This document shows, one piece after another, positions 7,245 through 15,289 of a stretch of 23,030 nucleotides of DNA. Positions within the stretch are counted from its first letter, which is position 1. The number at the start of each line of letters is the position of its first letter. The notes beneath the pieces were generated by a model, which made no database searches, was not told the origin of the DNA, and worked only from the letters and a program-made list of their open reading frames with translations. The stretch is from Acidimicrobiia bacterium UBA4744. Lineage in GTDB: Bacteria > Actinomycetota > Acidimicrobiia > Spongiisociales > UBA4744. Both the position numbers and the translations under genes were made by a program. The stretch is from the NCBI GenBank assembly GCA_002403855.1, contig DHIO01000017.1, positions 8,260-31,289 on the forward strand, read 5' to 3'.

Positions 7245-7280
7245 CAAGCCGGAAGTCGAGCCAGGAAAGGAGCGCGCTGC

Positions 7281-9068
7281 ATGGCCGACGAAAGCAAGAT
7301 CGTCAAACAATTCCTCGGAGACGAGGACTTCCCCATCGAATGGGACAACGAAGGGGAGAAGGGGCTCTTCTGGGTCTACGACGACCTGCACTGCCCCCAG
7401 CCGCTATCCCCGATGTACTTCGACATCGGCGGTTGGTGGCTGACGTGCGACCACATGTTCCGGCGTTTCGGCACGCCGTTCGCCGCGGACTGGATCGCCA
7501 AGAACGTCAACGGCTATCTCTACACGGCGGCCGTACCGGCCGACCCGGACTTCAAGCTGGAGGCCATGGAGTACGGCAACGTGTACTACCCCCGAGTACC
7601 GAAGGACGACCCGGAGTACGCCGCCAAGATCGGCACCTACCTGAATGCGGTGCTGCCGACCTACGGACTCAACTTCGCAGACTGGTGGGAGAACCGACTC
7701 GTTCCCGAGATGCGGAGGAACTTCGACTATCTGGAGGACAAGATCGACCGGTGGGAAGAGATCCCACTCATGGAGTGGGCCACCATCCTCGAAGACGCCA
7801 TGGACATCCACGATCGCCATTGGAAGATCCACTGGATGCTCAACTTCGCCCAGCTGTCGGGGACGCTCAACCTGCAAGCGGTCATGGAGGAGGTGAGAGG
7901 CGAAGCGGACAACGTGTTGCTGGGACGTCTTCAGAACTCGGCCAAGGATCGCAACTGGGATTCGATCGAGGCCCTCTGGAAGATGAAAGAGGAAGTCAAG
8001 GGCGACGCCGAACTGTCGAGTTTGTTCTCCTTGGAGACCGGCAGTGAGGTGCTGGCGGCTCTTAAAGAATCAGAGCGCGGGCAGAGGTTCATCGCCGAGA
8101 AACTCAAGCCTTATCAGCGGGAGTTTGGCTGGCATGCGGTGTGGAGCCATGAGTTCATCTTCCCGAGCCGCTACGAGAAGGCCGAGCCGGTGCTCGAGGT
8201 CATCAAGGGCTACATCGAAACGGACTACGACTATCCGTCGACGGTGCAGCATCTGGCCGACGACATCAAGAAGGCCTCCGAGGAGCTGCTGGAAGGTCTC
8301 GAGGGTGAAGCCCTCGAGAAGATGAATGCGGCCAACGAGATCAACTTGAAGATGGCCCCGCTGACCCCCGACCACCACTTCTACATCGACCAGGGCAGCA
8401 ATGCTCACGTGCGGTTGGTGTTGATCTGCATTGGCCGGCATCTGGTGAAGATGGGGGTGCTGGACGAAGCCGAGGATGTGATCTTCCTGAGGTACAACGA
8501 GCTTCGCTATTTCATGGGCGATCCGGAGGGTTTCGACGCCCAGAGCATCATTGCGGAACGCAAGGCCGAGCGGGAAGCCGCCTACACGGTCCGCCCCAAG
8601 GACTGGATCGGGACCGCCACCGAGTCTCAGCTCGAGTTCCCGTATCTGAGCCTGTGGGGATTCCCCGATCGGCTCTACATGGAGCAGCCTGAGGCCGAAG
8701 ACCAGATCGGCGGTCTGGCCGCTTCGCCGGGCGTGTATCAGGGAACCGCCAAGGTGGTGCTCAGCGTCGACGAATTCGACCTGGTCAACAAGGGCGACAT
8801 CCTGGTCTGCCAGATGACGAATCCGGCCTGGGTGACACTGTTCACCAAGATCTCAGCGTTGGTCACCGATGCCGGCGGCCTCACGTCGCATCCGGCTGTA
8901 CTGGCTCGCGAGTTCGTCATTCCGGCCGTGATTGGGACCTCGGTGGCAACCACCAAGATCAAGACCGGAGACCGTCTCCGGGTCAACGGATCGACCGGCG
9001 TCGTCGAGATACTCGCTGAGGAGGTCAAAGAGGGCGACGTCGTCGGGGCAGATCTATTCACGACATGA
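7281..9068 (+). CDS. PEP-utilising enzyme with C-terminal phosphohistidine swivel domain, no ATP-grasp domain
   Basis: A 595-residue protein. Residues from about 477 form a complete PEP-utilisers mobile domain: GGLAASPGVYQGTAKV, then TDAGGLTSHPAVLAREFVIP with the phospho-acceptor His537, then VIGT and RVNGSTGVVEIL. The preceding 470 residues (with FWVYDDLHCPQPLSPM near the start) look like the substrate-binding part of rifampicin phosphotransferase or phenylphosphate synthase large-subunit proteins. The N-terminal ATP-grasp domain that phosphorylates the histidine in PEP synthase is absent here and is not encoded as a separate subunit in the window. The start is firm: AGGAAAGGAG lies 8 nt before the ATG. 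The stop overlaps the GntR start by 4 bp. It probably transfers a phosphoryl group to a small molecule or protein; donor and acceptor are unknown. Confidence 0.8.
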   Translation: MADESKIVKQFLGDEDFPIEWDNEGEKGLFWVYDDLHCPQPLSPMYFDIGGWWLTCDHMFRRFGTPFAADWIAKNVNGYLYTAAVPADPDFKLEAMEYGNVYYPRVPKDDPEYAAKIGTYLNAVLPTYGLNFADWWENRLVPEMRRNFDYLEDKIDRWEEIPLMEWATILEDAMDIHDRHWKIHWMLNFAQLSGTLNLQAVMEEVRGEADNVLLGRLQNSAKDRNWDSIEALWKMKEEVKGDAELSSLFSLETGSEVLAALKESERGQRFIAEKLKPYQREFGWHAVWSHEFIFPSRYEKAEPVLEVIKGYIETDYDYPSTVQHLADDIKKASEELLEGLEGEALEKMNAANEINLKMAPLTPDHHFYIDQGSNAHVRLVLICIGRHLVKMGVLDEAEDVIFLRYNELRYFMGDPEGFDAQSIIAERKAEREAAYTVRPKDWIGTATESQLEFPYLSLWGFPDRLYMEQPEAEDQIGGLAASPGVYQGTAKVVLSVDEFDLVNKGDILVCQMTNPAWVTLFTKISALVTDAGGLTSHPAVLAREFVIPAVIGTSVATTKIKTGDRLRVNGSTGVVEILAEEVKEGDVVGADLFTT

Positions 9069-9769
9069 CCACTTCGGCCGAGCGGCGCTCCGATCCTGTA
9101 GCGCGCAATGTGTTGAGCGCCCAGGTGAAGGATCGGATCCTGCAGTGGATTCTGGAGGGTGAGCTGGCGCCCGGGTCTCGGATTGTCGAGACCCGGGTGG
9201 CCCGCGAGCTCGGTACCAGTCAGGCGCCGGTGCGGGAAGCTCTGCGCGACCTGGCAACGCTGGGTGTGGTCGAGATGCAGCCCTACCGGGGAGCCCGGGT
9301 GCGCCGGCCGAGCAAACGGGAACTGGTGGAGGCCATGGAGGTACGCGCCGAACTGGAGGCGATGGCCGCCCGCCTGGCTGCCCCCCGAATTACCGACACA
9401 TGTCTGGCCGAGCTGCGCAATCTGATGGCGGACATGGCGAAATCGGCAGACTCGGGAGACGCCCACGAGCACGCCCTCAGCAATACGGAGTTCCACGCTG
9501 CGGTGATGCGCGCCGCCGGCAACCGGACGCTGGAGCGGACCTGGTCCATGCTTGAACCGTTTGCCCGAACATACGTTACGGCGACGGTGCCCGGGATCGA
9601 TCTGCACTGGTTGGGGAAACGGCACCATCCGATCCTTCAGGCCCTCGAAGCTCGGGACCCGGAGCGGGCTGCGGAGGCTATGAGACGGCATGCTGAGGAG
9701 GCCGAAGCCCTGGTCGAGGAGATGGAGGCCACTACAGCAGACGAAGAAGAGGAGGCACTGACCACCTAG
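9065..9769 (+). CDS. GntR-family transcriptional regulator, FadR (FCD) subfamily
   Basis: A 234-residue regulator. Residues 15-80 form the GntR winged helix: VKDRILQWILEGELAPGSRI, then ARELGTSQAPVREALRDL as recognition region and GVVEMQPYRGARVR as wing. Residues about 85-215 are an all-helical FCD ligand domain with candidate metal ligands His144 (NTEFH), His187/188 (KRHHPI) and His209 (RRHAEEAE); the usual aspartate before the first histidine is Asn140. The acidic C-terminus (DEEEEA) is not part of the domain. ATGA overlap with the preceding gene means translational coupling. FCD regulators usually repress catabolic operons and are released by a pathway acid. It is the only transcription factor in the window and the likely binder of the three TAATCGATTA operators, including the one at its own operon. 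Confidence 0.9.
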   Translation: MTTSAERRSDPVARNVLSAQVKDRILQWILEGELAPGSRIVETRVARELGTSQAPVREALRDLATLGVVEMQPYRGARVRRPSKRELVEAMEVRAELEAMAARLAAPRITDTCLAELRNLMADMAKSADSGDAHEHALSNTEFHAAVMRAAGNRTLERTWSMLEPFARTYVTATVPGIDLHWLGKRHHPILQALEARDPERAAEAMRRHAEEAEALVEEMEATTADEEEEALTT

Positions 9770-9771
9770 TG

Positions 9772-9789
9772 GCCCGGCCGGTGCCGGGC
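9772..9789 (+). terminator. Possible weak hairpin after the regulator gene
   Basis: GCCCGG (9772-9777) can pair with CCGGGC (9784-9789) across a 6-nt loop, followed by GTTTG. It is short and lacks a real T run. It may reduce read-through or stabilise the mRNA rather than end it. Confidence 0.25.
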
Positions 9790-9874
9790 GTTTGAAGCAT
9801 GGCATGACACGGATGAAGTCCCGCCGGTTTCGGGAACTGAGCGCGGGAGGGGGGTCGCGCCGCGGAAGGAGATC

Positions 9875-10759
9875 ATGAGCGAACTGCAGCTAACAGAAGA
9901 GATGTCGGCCGGAACGGCGCGTTTGCGCGTCGATGTTCACGGCACCGAACCCCGGGATCATGTGCTCGAGGATATGAACTTCCTCAACTACCGCCTGGCC
10001 GATGTTCGGATCGAACCTCAGGTGTCGCTGGCGACTCCCGACATCGTGTGGAATCAGGACGCCCCTATGTCGATCTACTACGCCGATGGAGTGATGACCT
10101 TCAACGGCCAGTGGGCGCCGGGACCGTTGCAGAAGGTTGTGGTCGCCATGCTGGCTCTGAAGATGGAGGCCGAAGGTCTTCATCCTTTCCACGCTTCCGC
10201 CGTTCGGTATGGGGACAAGACCATTGTGTTTCTGGGAGGTGAGTCCAACCACGGGAAGAGCATGGGTCAGATCGAAGCGTGCCGGCGCGGTGGAATGCTC
10301 GTCTCGACCGAGACCACCGTCATCAACGAGGACGGGGTAGCGGTGATGGGCTCCAAGGACGTGTTCCTCAAGAAACGGGCCAAGGGCACCGAACGGGCAG
10401 ACAAGGCGGCTCCCAACCGCGGAGTCGAGAAGTTCTTCGGCGAGATGCCGACCTGGGAGATCTACGACCAGCCCAGCAATGTGGATGTGGTGGTGGTTCC
10501 CGCCATCGACGGCAACTTCGATGCAAGCCTGGTCGAGATGATTCCCTTCGAAAGACAGTTTCAAACGCTCCATTCACTGCAGAACTACTACCTGTTGAAC
10601 GAACTGCTGGCGCCCGGGTTCCCGATGCCTCTCGTAGACACCGAATCGCTCCGTCACGCCCGAGCCGTATTCCTGGAGAGCTTCTGCACTCGCCCGTACT
10701 ACTTCGTGCGGGCGGCCAACCCGCAGGTCCTGATGGACGAGGTCGACCGAGTGTTGTGA
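9875..10759 (+). CDS. P-loop protein resembling the HPr kinase/phosphorylase catalytic domain
   Basis: A 294-residue protein. After an N-terminal region of about 100 residues comes HPFHASAV (103-110), a strand TIVFLG and the Walker A motif GESNHGKS (122-129), followed by RGGMLVSTETTVI. This order (HASxV, hydrophobic strand, GxxxxGKS, about ten residues, RG-x-LVxDD) is that of HPr kinase and related kinases. The catalytic DD pair is replaced by Thr-Glu (145-146), so chemistry may differ or be lost. True HPr kinase is not expected in most actinobacteria, and no HPr gene is nearby. It lies 105 bp after the regulator with a strong GGAAGGAG site (9864-9871) and 31 bp before the molybdenum hydroxylase genes. 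A role as kinase for the neighbouring phosphohistidine protein or for a small substrate is inference. Confidence 0.6.
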   Translation: MSELQLTEEMSAGTARLRVDVHGTEPRDHVLEDMNFLNYRLADVRIEPQVSLATPDIVWNQDAPMSIYYADGVMTFNGQWAPGPLQKVVVAMLALKMEAEGLHPFHASAVRYGDKTIVFLGGESNHGKSMGQIEACRRGGMLVSTETTVINEDGVAVMGSKDVFLKKRAKGTERADKAAPNRGVEKFFGEMPTWEIYDQPSNVDVVVVPAIDGNFDASLVEMIPFERQFQTLHSLQNYYLLNELLAPGFPMPLVDTESLRHARAVFLESFCTRPYYFVRAANPQVLMDEVDRVL

Positions 10760-10790
10760 GGGGGATGTGCGTGATGGGTGAAGATTGCCG

Positions 10791-11660
10791 ATGAGAGGAT
10801 TCCAGTACGCTCGGCCGGTGACTGTGGGGGAGGCGGTGGCGCTTCTGGATGAGTACGGTCCCGACGCTCGTTTGCTGGCCGGAGGGACCGACCTCGTAAT
10901 CGGTTTCCGAGATGGATCAATCCGGCCGAAGGTCGTGATCGATTTGAAGCGAATCTCCGAGCTCCGGCCGTCGATCGAACATACCGGGGAAAGCATCTCG
11001 ATCAGTGCTTGTGCGGTCATGACGGACATCGTCGAGCACGCCGGCGTGCGGGAGCACTTCCCGGCCTTGGTCGAGGCGGCCCAGGTGGTCGGTTCGGTTC
11101 AGATTCGCAACCGGGCCACCCTCGCCGGCAACATCTGCAACGGTTCGCCGGCCGCCGACACCGCCCCGCCGCTTCTCGTCTACGACGCCATGGTGGCCGT
11201 CTCCGGACCCACCGGGGCACGGCGTATGCCGATCGACGAGTTCATCGTCGGACCGAAGAGAGTTGCGCTCGAACGCGGTGAGCTGGTCACAGCGATAGAA
11301 CTACCGATCCCCGATCCGCCTATCGGATCCGCATACACGCGGCTAACGCGACGATGGGGTACCGATCTGGCTTCGATCACGTTGTGCTGTGGAGTCGACG
11401 GCGCGGGGGTCACCCGGCTGGCCTACGGCAGCGTCGGCCCCCGAGCCTTTCTAGTAGTCGACGAGAGCGGCATCTTGGCCGATCCCCACATGTCGGATGA
11501 TGCCAAAGCGCCCTTGCTCGACCGGATGTTCGCCGAGGCCACTCCCTCACCTCGCTCGATGCGGGCCAGCCCGGAGTACCGGCTGGCGATGCTCAGGGTG
11601 CTGGGAGCGCGGGCCCTGCGAACCGCCATCGGGCGGCTCCCGAAGGGATCAACCACATGA
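10791..11660 (+). CDS. Molybdenum hydroxylase (xanthine dehydrogenase family), FAD-binding subunit
   Basis: A 289-residue CoxM/XdhB-type protein. It starts with FQYARPVTVGEAVALL, as in this family, and carries both FAD signatures: LLAGGTDL (28-35) and ATLAGNICNGSPAADTAPPL (109-128). The C-terminal CO-dehydrogenase-flavoprotein domain follows. It carries electrons from the iron-sulfur subunit to an acceptor. The ATG at 10791 is chosen over a TTG at 10785; GGGTGAAG stands about 7 nt upstream. Its stop overlaps the ATG of the 2Fe-2S subunit by 4 bp. The order FAD, 2Fe-2S, Mo is common for bacterial three-subunit enzymes. Confidence 0.92.
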   Translation: MRGFQYARPVTVGEAVALLDEYGPDARLLAGGTDLVIGFRDGSIRPKVVIDLKRISELRPSIEHTGESISISACAVMTDIVEHAGVREHFPALVEAAQVVGSVQIRNRATLAGNICNGSPAADTAPPLLVYDAMVAVSGPTGARRMPIDEFIVGPKRVALERGELVTAIELPIPDPPIGSAYTRLTRRWGTDLASITLCCGVDGAGVTRLAYGSVGPRAFLVVDESGILADPHMSDDAKAPLLDRMFAEATPSPRSMRASPEYRLAMLRVLGARALRTAIGRLPKGSTT

Positions 11661-12133
11661 GCGACATGCTGCAGATCGAGGTGAAGGTCAATGGAGCCCA
11701 ACGGTTGATCGATGTGGCCGTTCACCACACCCTTCTCGACGTGCTGCGGGACGATCTCGAACTGACCGGCACCAAGGAATGCTGCGTCGTCGGTGAGTGC
11801 GGTGCGTGCACGGTACTGGTCGATGGTCGGGCCATGAACTCCTGCCTGATGCTGGCGGTGGAAGTCGACGGATCCGAGGTCACGACTGTCGAGGGTCTGG
11901 CTACGGACGGCCGACTGAGTCCCCTGCAGGAGGCTTTCCTCGACGCCGGCGCAGCCCAGTGCGGGTTCTGCATATCCGGCCAGTTGATGGCCGCTCACGC
12001 CCTCCTGTCCCGCATCCCCCATCCGACGGTCGAGGAGGTCAACGAAGGCTTGGCCGGCAATCTCTGTCGCTGTGCCGGATACGAGCAGATCACCCAGGCA
12101 GTTCTGATGGCCGCCGAGGGGGGTGATCGATGA
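11657..12133 (+). CDS. Molybdenum hydroxylase, 2Fe-2S subunit
   Basis: A 158-residue CoxS/XdhC-type ferredoxin subunit. The plant-type cluster uses Cys43, Cys48, Cys51 and Cys63 (CVVGECGACTVL, then MNSC). The second cluster uses Cys102, Cys105, Cys137 and Cys139 (QCGFCISGQ and GNLCRCAGY). An extra Cys42 replaces the usual glycine just before the first ligand (ECC rather than GC), which is a little unusual. Overlaps of 4 bp on both sides (ATGA) tie its translation to the FAD and Mo subunits. It relays electrons from the molybdenum site to FAD. Confidence 0.95.
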   Translation: MSDMLQIEVKVNGAQRLIDVAVHHTLLDVLRDDLELTGTKECCVVGECGACTVLVDGRAMNSCLMLAVEVDGSEVTTVEGLATDGRLSPLQEAFLDAGAAQCGFCISGQLMAAHALLSRIPHPTVEEVNEGLAGNLCRCAGYEQITQAVLMAAEGGDR

Positions 12134-14394
12134 TGCGTGCCGATTCCACCGGGGTTGGTGCCTCTGCCCAGCGAGTCGGCGGCTACGGCCGGGTCACCGG
12201 GTTGCAGCAATACTTGGCCGACATACGGCTTCCAGATGTACTGCACGTCAAGCTGGTGACCCTCGATTGCGCGCGCGCCAAGATCCGGTCGATCGACACG
12301 ACCGCGGCAAAGCAAGTACCCGGTGTTCGGCTTGTTATGACGGCCGCCGACCTCCCTCAGCCGGTTCCTCGGTTTGGACCCCAGTTCCAGGACCGGCCGA
12401 TCCTGGCGGACCGGGAGACGAAATACCATGGTGAGCCCATTGCAGCAGTCGCCGCAGAGACCAAGGATGCCGCAGAAGAAGCTGCCGAGTTGGTGCAGGT
12501 CGAGCATGAGGTCTTGTCCGGCGGAGTGTTCAGTGTCGCCGATGCCCTCAATCCGGCCTCTCCACTGGTGTGCGACCCGGCATTGCGTCCCGACGACCCT
12601 CTGGCCGACACCAACACCCGACGGGAACACCGGTTTGGATGGGGTGACGTCGAGGCGGCGCCGGCTGATCTGGTCGTCGAAAACTCCTACGAGTTCCCGA
12701 TGGTCACCCATTTCGCCATCGAACCGCACGGCTTCATGGCCGCTCCCGACGGAAACGGGATCGCGGTATGGAGCACGATTCAGCATCCCTACCTCCTCCA
12801 GAAGATGATCGGCCAGATCCTCGACTTGCCGCTGGCCAAAGTGCGGGTCTTTGCTCCCGATCCGGGCGGGGGATTCGGAGGGAAGCAAAACCCGAAGCTG
12901 GAGCCGCTCCTGGCGTTCATGGCTTTGCGGACCGGCAGGCCGGTACGTTTGATCTTGACCCTGGATGAGACATTCCAGGCGGTGCGTCGATCCTCCGCCG
13001 AGGTCCGAGTGCGGACCGGTTTCAAGAATGACGGGACCCTCGTGTTCGAAGACTTCGAGGCCAACTTCCTGGCGGGTGCCTACATCGATATCGCCGACCG
13101 GGTGGTGAGCAAAGGCAGCTACCTGGCAGCAGGTCCCTACCGGGTGCCCGCGGTGCGCATCCTGGCTCGCACCCTCCTCTCGCACCTACCCCCTTCGACC
13201 GCCTTCCGAGGCTTCGGAATCCCGCAGGTCACCTGGGCGCGGGAGTCCAATCTGGACGAGGGTGCAAGGGTGCTCGGCATCGACCGGCTCGAGCTGCGGT
13301 TGCGCAACCTGGCCCATCGTGGCGAAGAGTTCGTGCCGGGCGATACCCCGGCCGACGGTAACTGGAAGGAGACGGTGCAGAAGGCGGCTGATTTGATCGG
13401 ATGGGGGACACCGCTGCCCCCCGGGAGAGGGCGCGGGCTGGCCATCGGCGTCAAATCGGGACCAACCACTGGACTGTCGTATTCAACCGTCCGACTGTTG
13501 GCCGACGGCAGCGTGCTGGTCTACTCGGGCACGTCCGACATGGGACAGGGAGCACGGACCGTCTTTGCCCAGGTGGCCTCCGAGGAGTTGGGCATACCCC
13601 TCGAACGAATCTCCGTCGTGATGGGCGACACTTCGGTGGTTCCCTACGATCAGCAGACCTCGGCGAGCCGCTCGTCGGTCCTGATGGGAAACGCCGTGTT
13701 GCGCGCCTGCCGGTCCATTCAGGCACAGCTGCAGGCCCTGGCCGCCCGTTTGTACGACATCGACGAAGCCGAGATCGAAGTCCGGAAGGGCCTGGTCCGT
13801 CTGCCGGATCGGACGATTCCGATGGTTGAGGTGCTGGAAGCCGGCCTGGGTCGTCTGGGCGGTGAACTGACCGGTCATGGCGAAATGCGCAAGGACGCCG
13901 TGCCCGACCACCCCCTGGGGGGGACCGCGGCCTTCTTCGAATTCAACTGCACTGCCATAGAGCTGGAAGTCGACCCGGAAACCGGCCACATCAACATCGT
14001 CCGCCACGTAACCGTCAGTGACGTGGGCCGGGCCCTCAACCCGATTCAAGTGGCCGGCCAGGATGACGGCGCGGCCATCATGGGCCTCGGCCACACGATC
14101 ATGGAGCACATCATCCTCGATGAGGAGGGCCGGATCAGAAACATCGGTGCGATCGACTATCGCATCCCGACCAGCCTGGACCTTCCACAGGAGCTGGTCA
14201 GTGCCAGCATCGAGAACGCCGACGGTCCCGGGCCGTACGGGGTCAAAGGCATCAGCGAGGGTGCCCTGCTGGCCGTGTCACCGGCGGTAGCCGCGGCGGT
14301 CACCGAAGCCACCGGTTTGATCATTCGCGATTTGCCGCTCACTCCCCAGCGGGTGTGGGAGGCGATGAGGGACTCTGCCAAGGAGGCAGGATGA
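12130..14394 (+). CDS. Molybdenum hydroxylase, molybdopterin-binding catalytic subunit
   Basis: A 754-residue protein with the small a/b hammerhead domain (about 15-125) and the large molybdopterin domains. Visible signatures are PDPGGGFGGKQNPKLEP (244 on), TAFRGFGIPQ (357-366), SGTSDMGQGART (466-477) and GVKGISEGAL, where Glu710 is the catalytic glutamate. The RGFG loop and this glutamate place it with xanthine, nicotinate and 4-hydroxybenzoyl-CoA type enzymes. The CO dehydrogenase loop VAYRCSFR is absent, so it should not be called CO dehydrogenase despite the subunit layout. It probably hydroxylates a heterocycle or oxidises an aldehyde. No cofactor maturation genes are present nearby. Its stop overlaps the next start by 4 bp. 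Confidence 0.92.
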   Translation: MMRADSTGVGASAQRVGGYGRVTGLQQYLADIRLPDVLHVKLVTLDCARAKIRSIDTTAAKQVPGVRLVMTAADLPQPVPRFGPQFQDRPILADRETKYHGEPIAAVAAETKDAAEEAAELVQVEHEVLSGGVFSVADALNPASPLVCDPALRPDDPLADTNTRREHRFGWGDVEAAPADLVVENSYEFPMVTHFAIEPHGFMAAPDGNGIAVWSTIQHPYLLQKMIGQILDLPLAKVRVFAPDPGGGFGGKQNPKLEPLLAFMALRTGRPVRLILTLDETFQAVRRSSAEVRVRTGFKNDGTLVFEDFEANFLAGAYIDIADRVVSKGSYLAAGPYRVPAVRILARTLLSHLPPSTAFRGFGIPQVTWARESNLDEGARVLGIDRLELRLRNLAHRGEEFVPGDTPADGNWKETVQKAADLIGWGTPLPPGRGRGLAIGVKSGPTTGLSYSTVRLLADGSVLVYSGTSDMGQGARTVFAQVASEELGIPLERISVVMGDTSVVPYDQQTSASRSSVLMGNAVLRACRSIQAQLQALAARLYDIDEAEIEVRKGLVRLPDRTIPMVEVLEAGLGRLGGELTGHGEMRKDAVPDHPLGGTAAFFEFNCTAIELEVDPETGHINIVRHVTVSDVGRALNPIQVAGQDDGAAIMGLGHTIMEHIILDEEGRIRNIGAIDYRIPTSLDLPQELVSASIENADGPGPYGVKGISEGALLAVSPAVAAAVTEATGLIIRDLPLTPQRVWEAMRDSAKEAG

Positions 14395-15281
14395 GTAGGT
14401 ACACCGAAGTCGGCCCGATCCGTGATATTCCCGCCGAGAAGATTGTCGAGGCGGCCCAATCGGTGAAGGAGGGGCGGTGGTATTCGCTGGCGACCTCCCG
14501 ATTCCCGGGGATGCCGCTCTTTCCGGGCCATCCACCGTTCCAGGTGCTCAACTACCGCACGCCGCCGGGGATTCGAGCCGAGAATGCCCAGCCTTGGGGC
14601 CCTCCCAACGAGGCCGGACTGGGATATATGGCCGAGTACGTGATGGCGACTTCGCATTCCGGCGCACACGTCGACGCCCTCGGCCACATGACGGTCGGCG
14701 AAGGCAACCACTGGTACGGTGGCGGCAACACCGCCGACCACCTCACCGACAAGGGTCCGACGGTGGGAGACGCTGAGAAGCTCCCGCCTTTCTTCACCCG
14801 TGGTGTCCTGCTCGACGCTCCGGGATTCCGGGGAGTCGAGGCACTTCCCGCCGGGTCACCGGTCGATGCCGGTGAGATGCAGGCCATCGCCGACTGGGAA
14901 GGCGTCGAAGTCAAGCCCTGGGACGTGGTGTTGATCCGAACCGGGTATCTGGCCTTCTGGCCGGACGGTGAGAAGATGGCTGCCCACAAGACGGCGGGAC
15001 CCGATCTCTCGGCGGCGGAATGGCTCCTCGAGCGGGGAGTGGTGGCCAGCGGAACCGACACCGAGACCTACGAGGTGCAGCCGGCGCCCGATCGGGGCAG
15101 TCCGGCCAATCCGCAGCCGGTCCACACGAAACTGCTCATCGAAAACGGTATCTACTTGCTGGAGAGCGTCTATCTCGAGGAGATCGCCCGCGACCGGGTG
15201 TACGAGTTCCTGTTCGTGGCTCTGCCGGTGAAGATTCGTGGCGCCACCGGGTCGATGGTAGACCCCCTGGCCATGGTGTAG
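14391..15281 (+). CDS. Cyclase family protein (kynurenine formamidase-like metal-dependent hydrolase)
   Basis: A 296-residue protein with the cyclase-family metal motif HSGAHVDALGH (89-99), matching HxGTHxDxPxH with ligands His89, His93 and Asp95. The later segment WDVVLIRTGYLAFW is also typical. It is about 80 residues longer than KynB, having an N-terminal extension of the kind seen in the larger branch of the family. Members hydrolyse amide or ester bonds in formylkynurenine, isatin or cyclic amides. Coming right after a molybdenum hydroxylase (ATGA overlap, AGGAGG at 14381-14386), it may open a ring that the hydroxylase has oxidised to a lactam. This is inference; the substrate is not known. 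Confidence 0.85.
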   Translation: MSRYTEVGPIRDIPAEKIVEAAQSVKEGRWYSLATSRFPGMPLFPGHPPFQVLNYRTPPGIRAENAQPWGPPNEAGLGYMAEYVMATSHSGAHVDALGHMTVGEGNHWYGGGNTADHLTDKGPTVGDAEKLPPFFTRGVLLDAPGFRGVEALPAGSPVDAGEMQAIADWEGVEVKPWDVVLIRTGYLAFWPDGEKMAAHKTAGPDLSAAEWLLERGVVASGTDTETYEVQPAPDRGSPANPQPVHTKLLIENGIYLLESVYLEEIARDRVYEFLFVALPVKIRGATGSMVDPLAMV

Positions 15282-15289
15282 GAGGAGAG

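Noticed and set aside
9772..9793. A true intrinsic terminator after the regulator
   Set aside because: The stem is 6 bp and no T run follows. Downstream genes have the same direction, so it was kept only as a weak hairpin.
8738..9805. Minus-strand frame of about 355 codons across the swivel domain and regulator genes
   Set aside because: It crosses two well-supported plus-strand genes and shows no family motif.
11995..13185. Minus-strand frame of about 396 codons opposite the molybdenum hydroxylase
   Set aside because: It is antisense to the strongly supported Fe-S and Mo subunits, with no motif of its own.
10791..14394. Naming the enzyme aerobic CO dehydrogenase (CoxMSL)
   Set aside because: The subunit order fits, but the large subunit has AFRGFG rather than the CO dehydrogenase loop with the Cu-binding cysteine.
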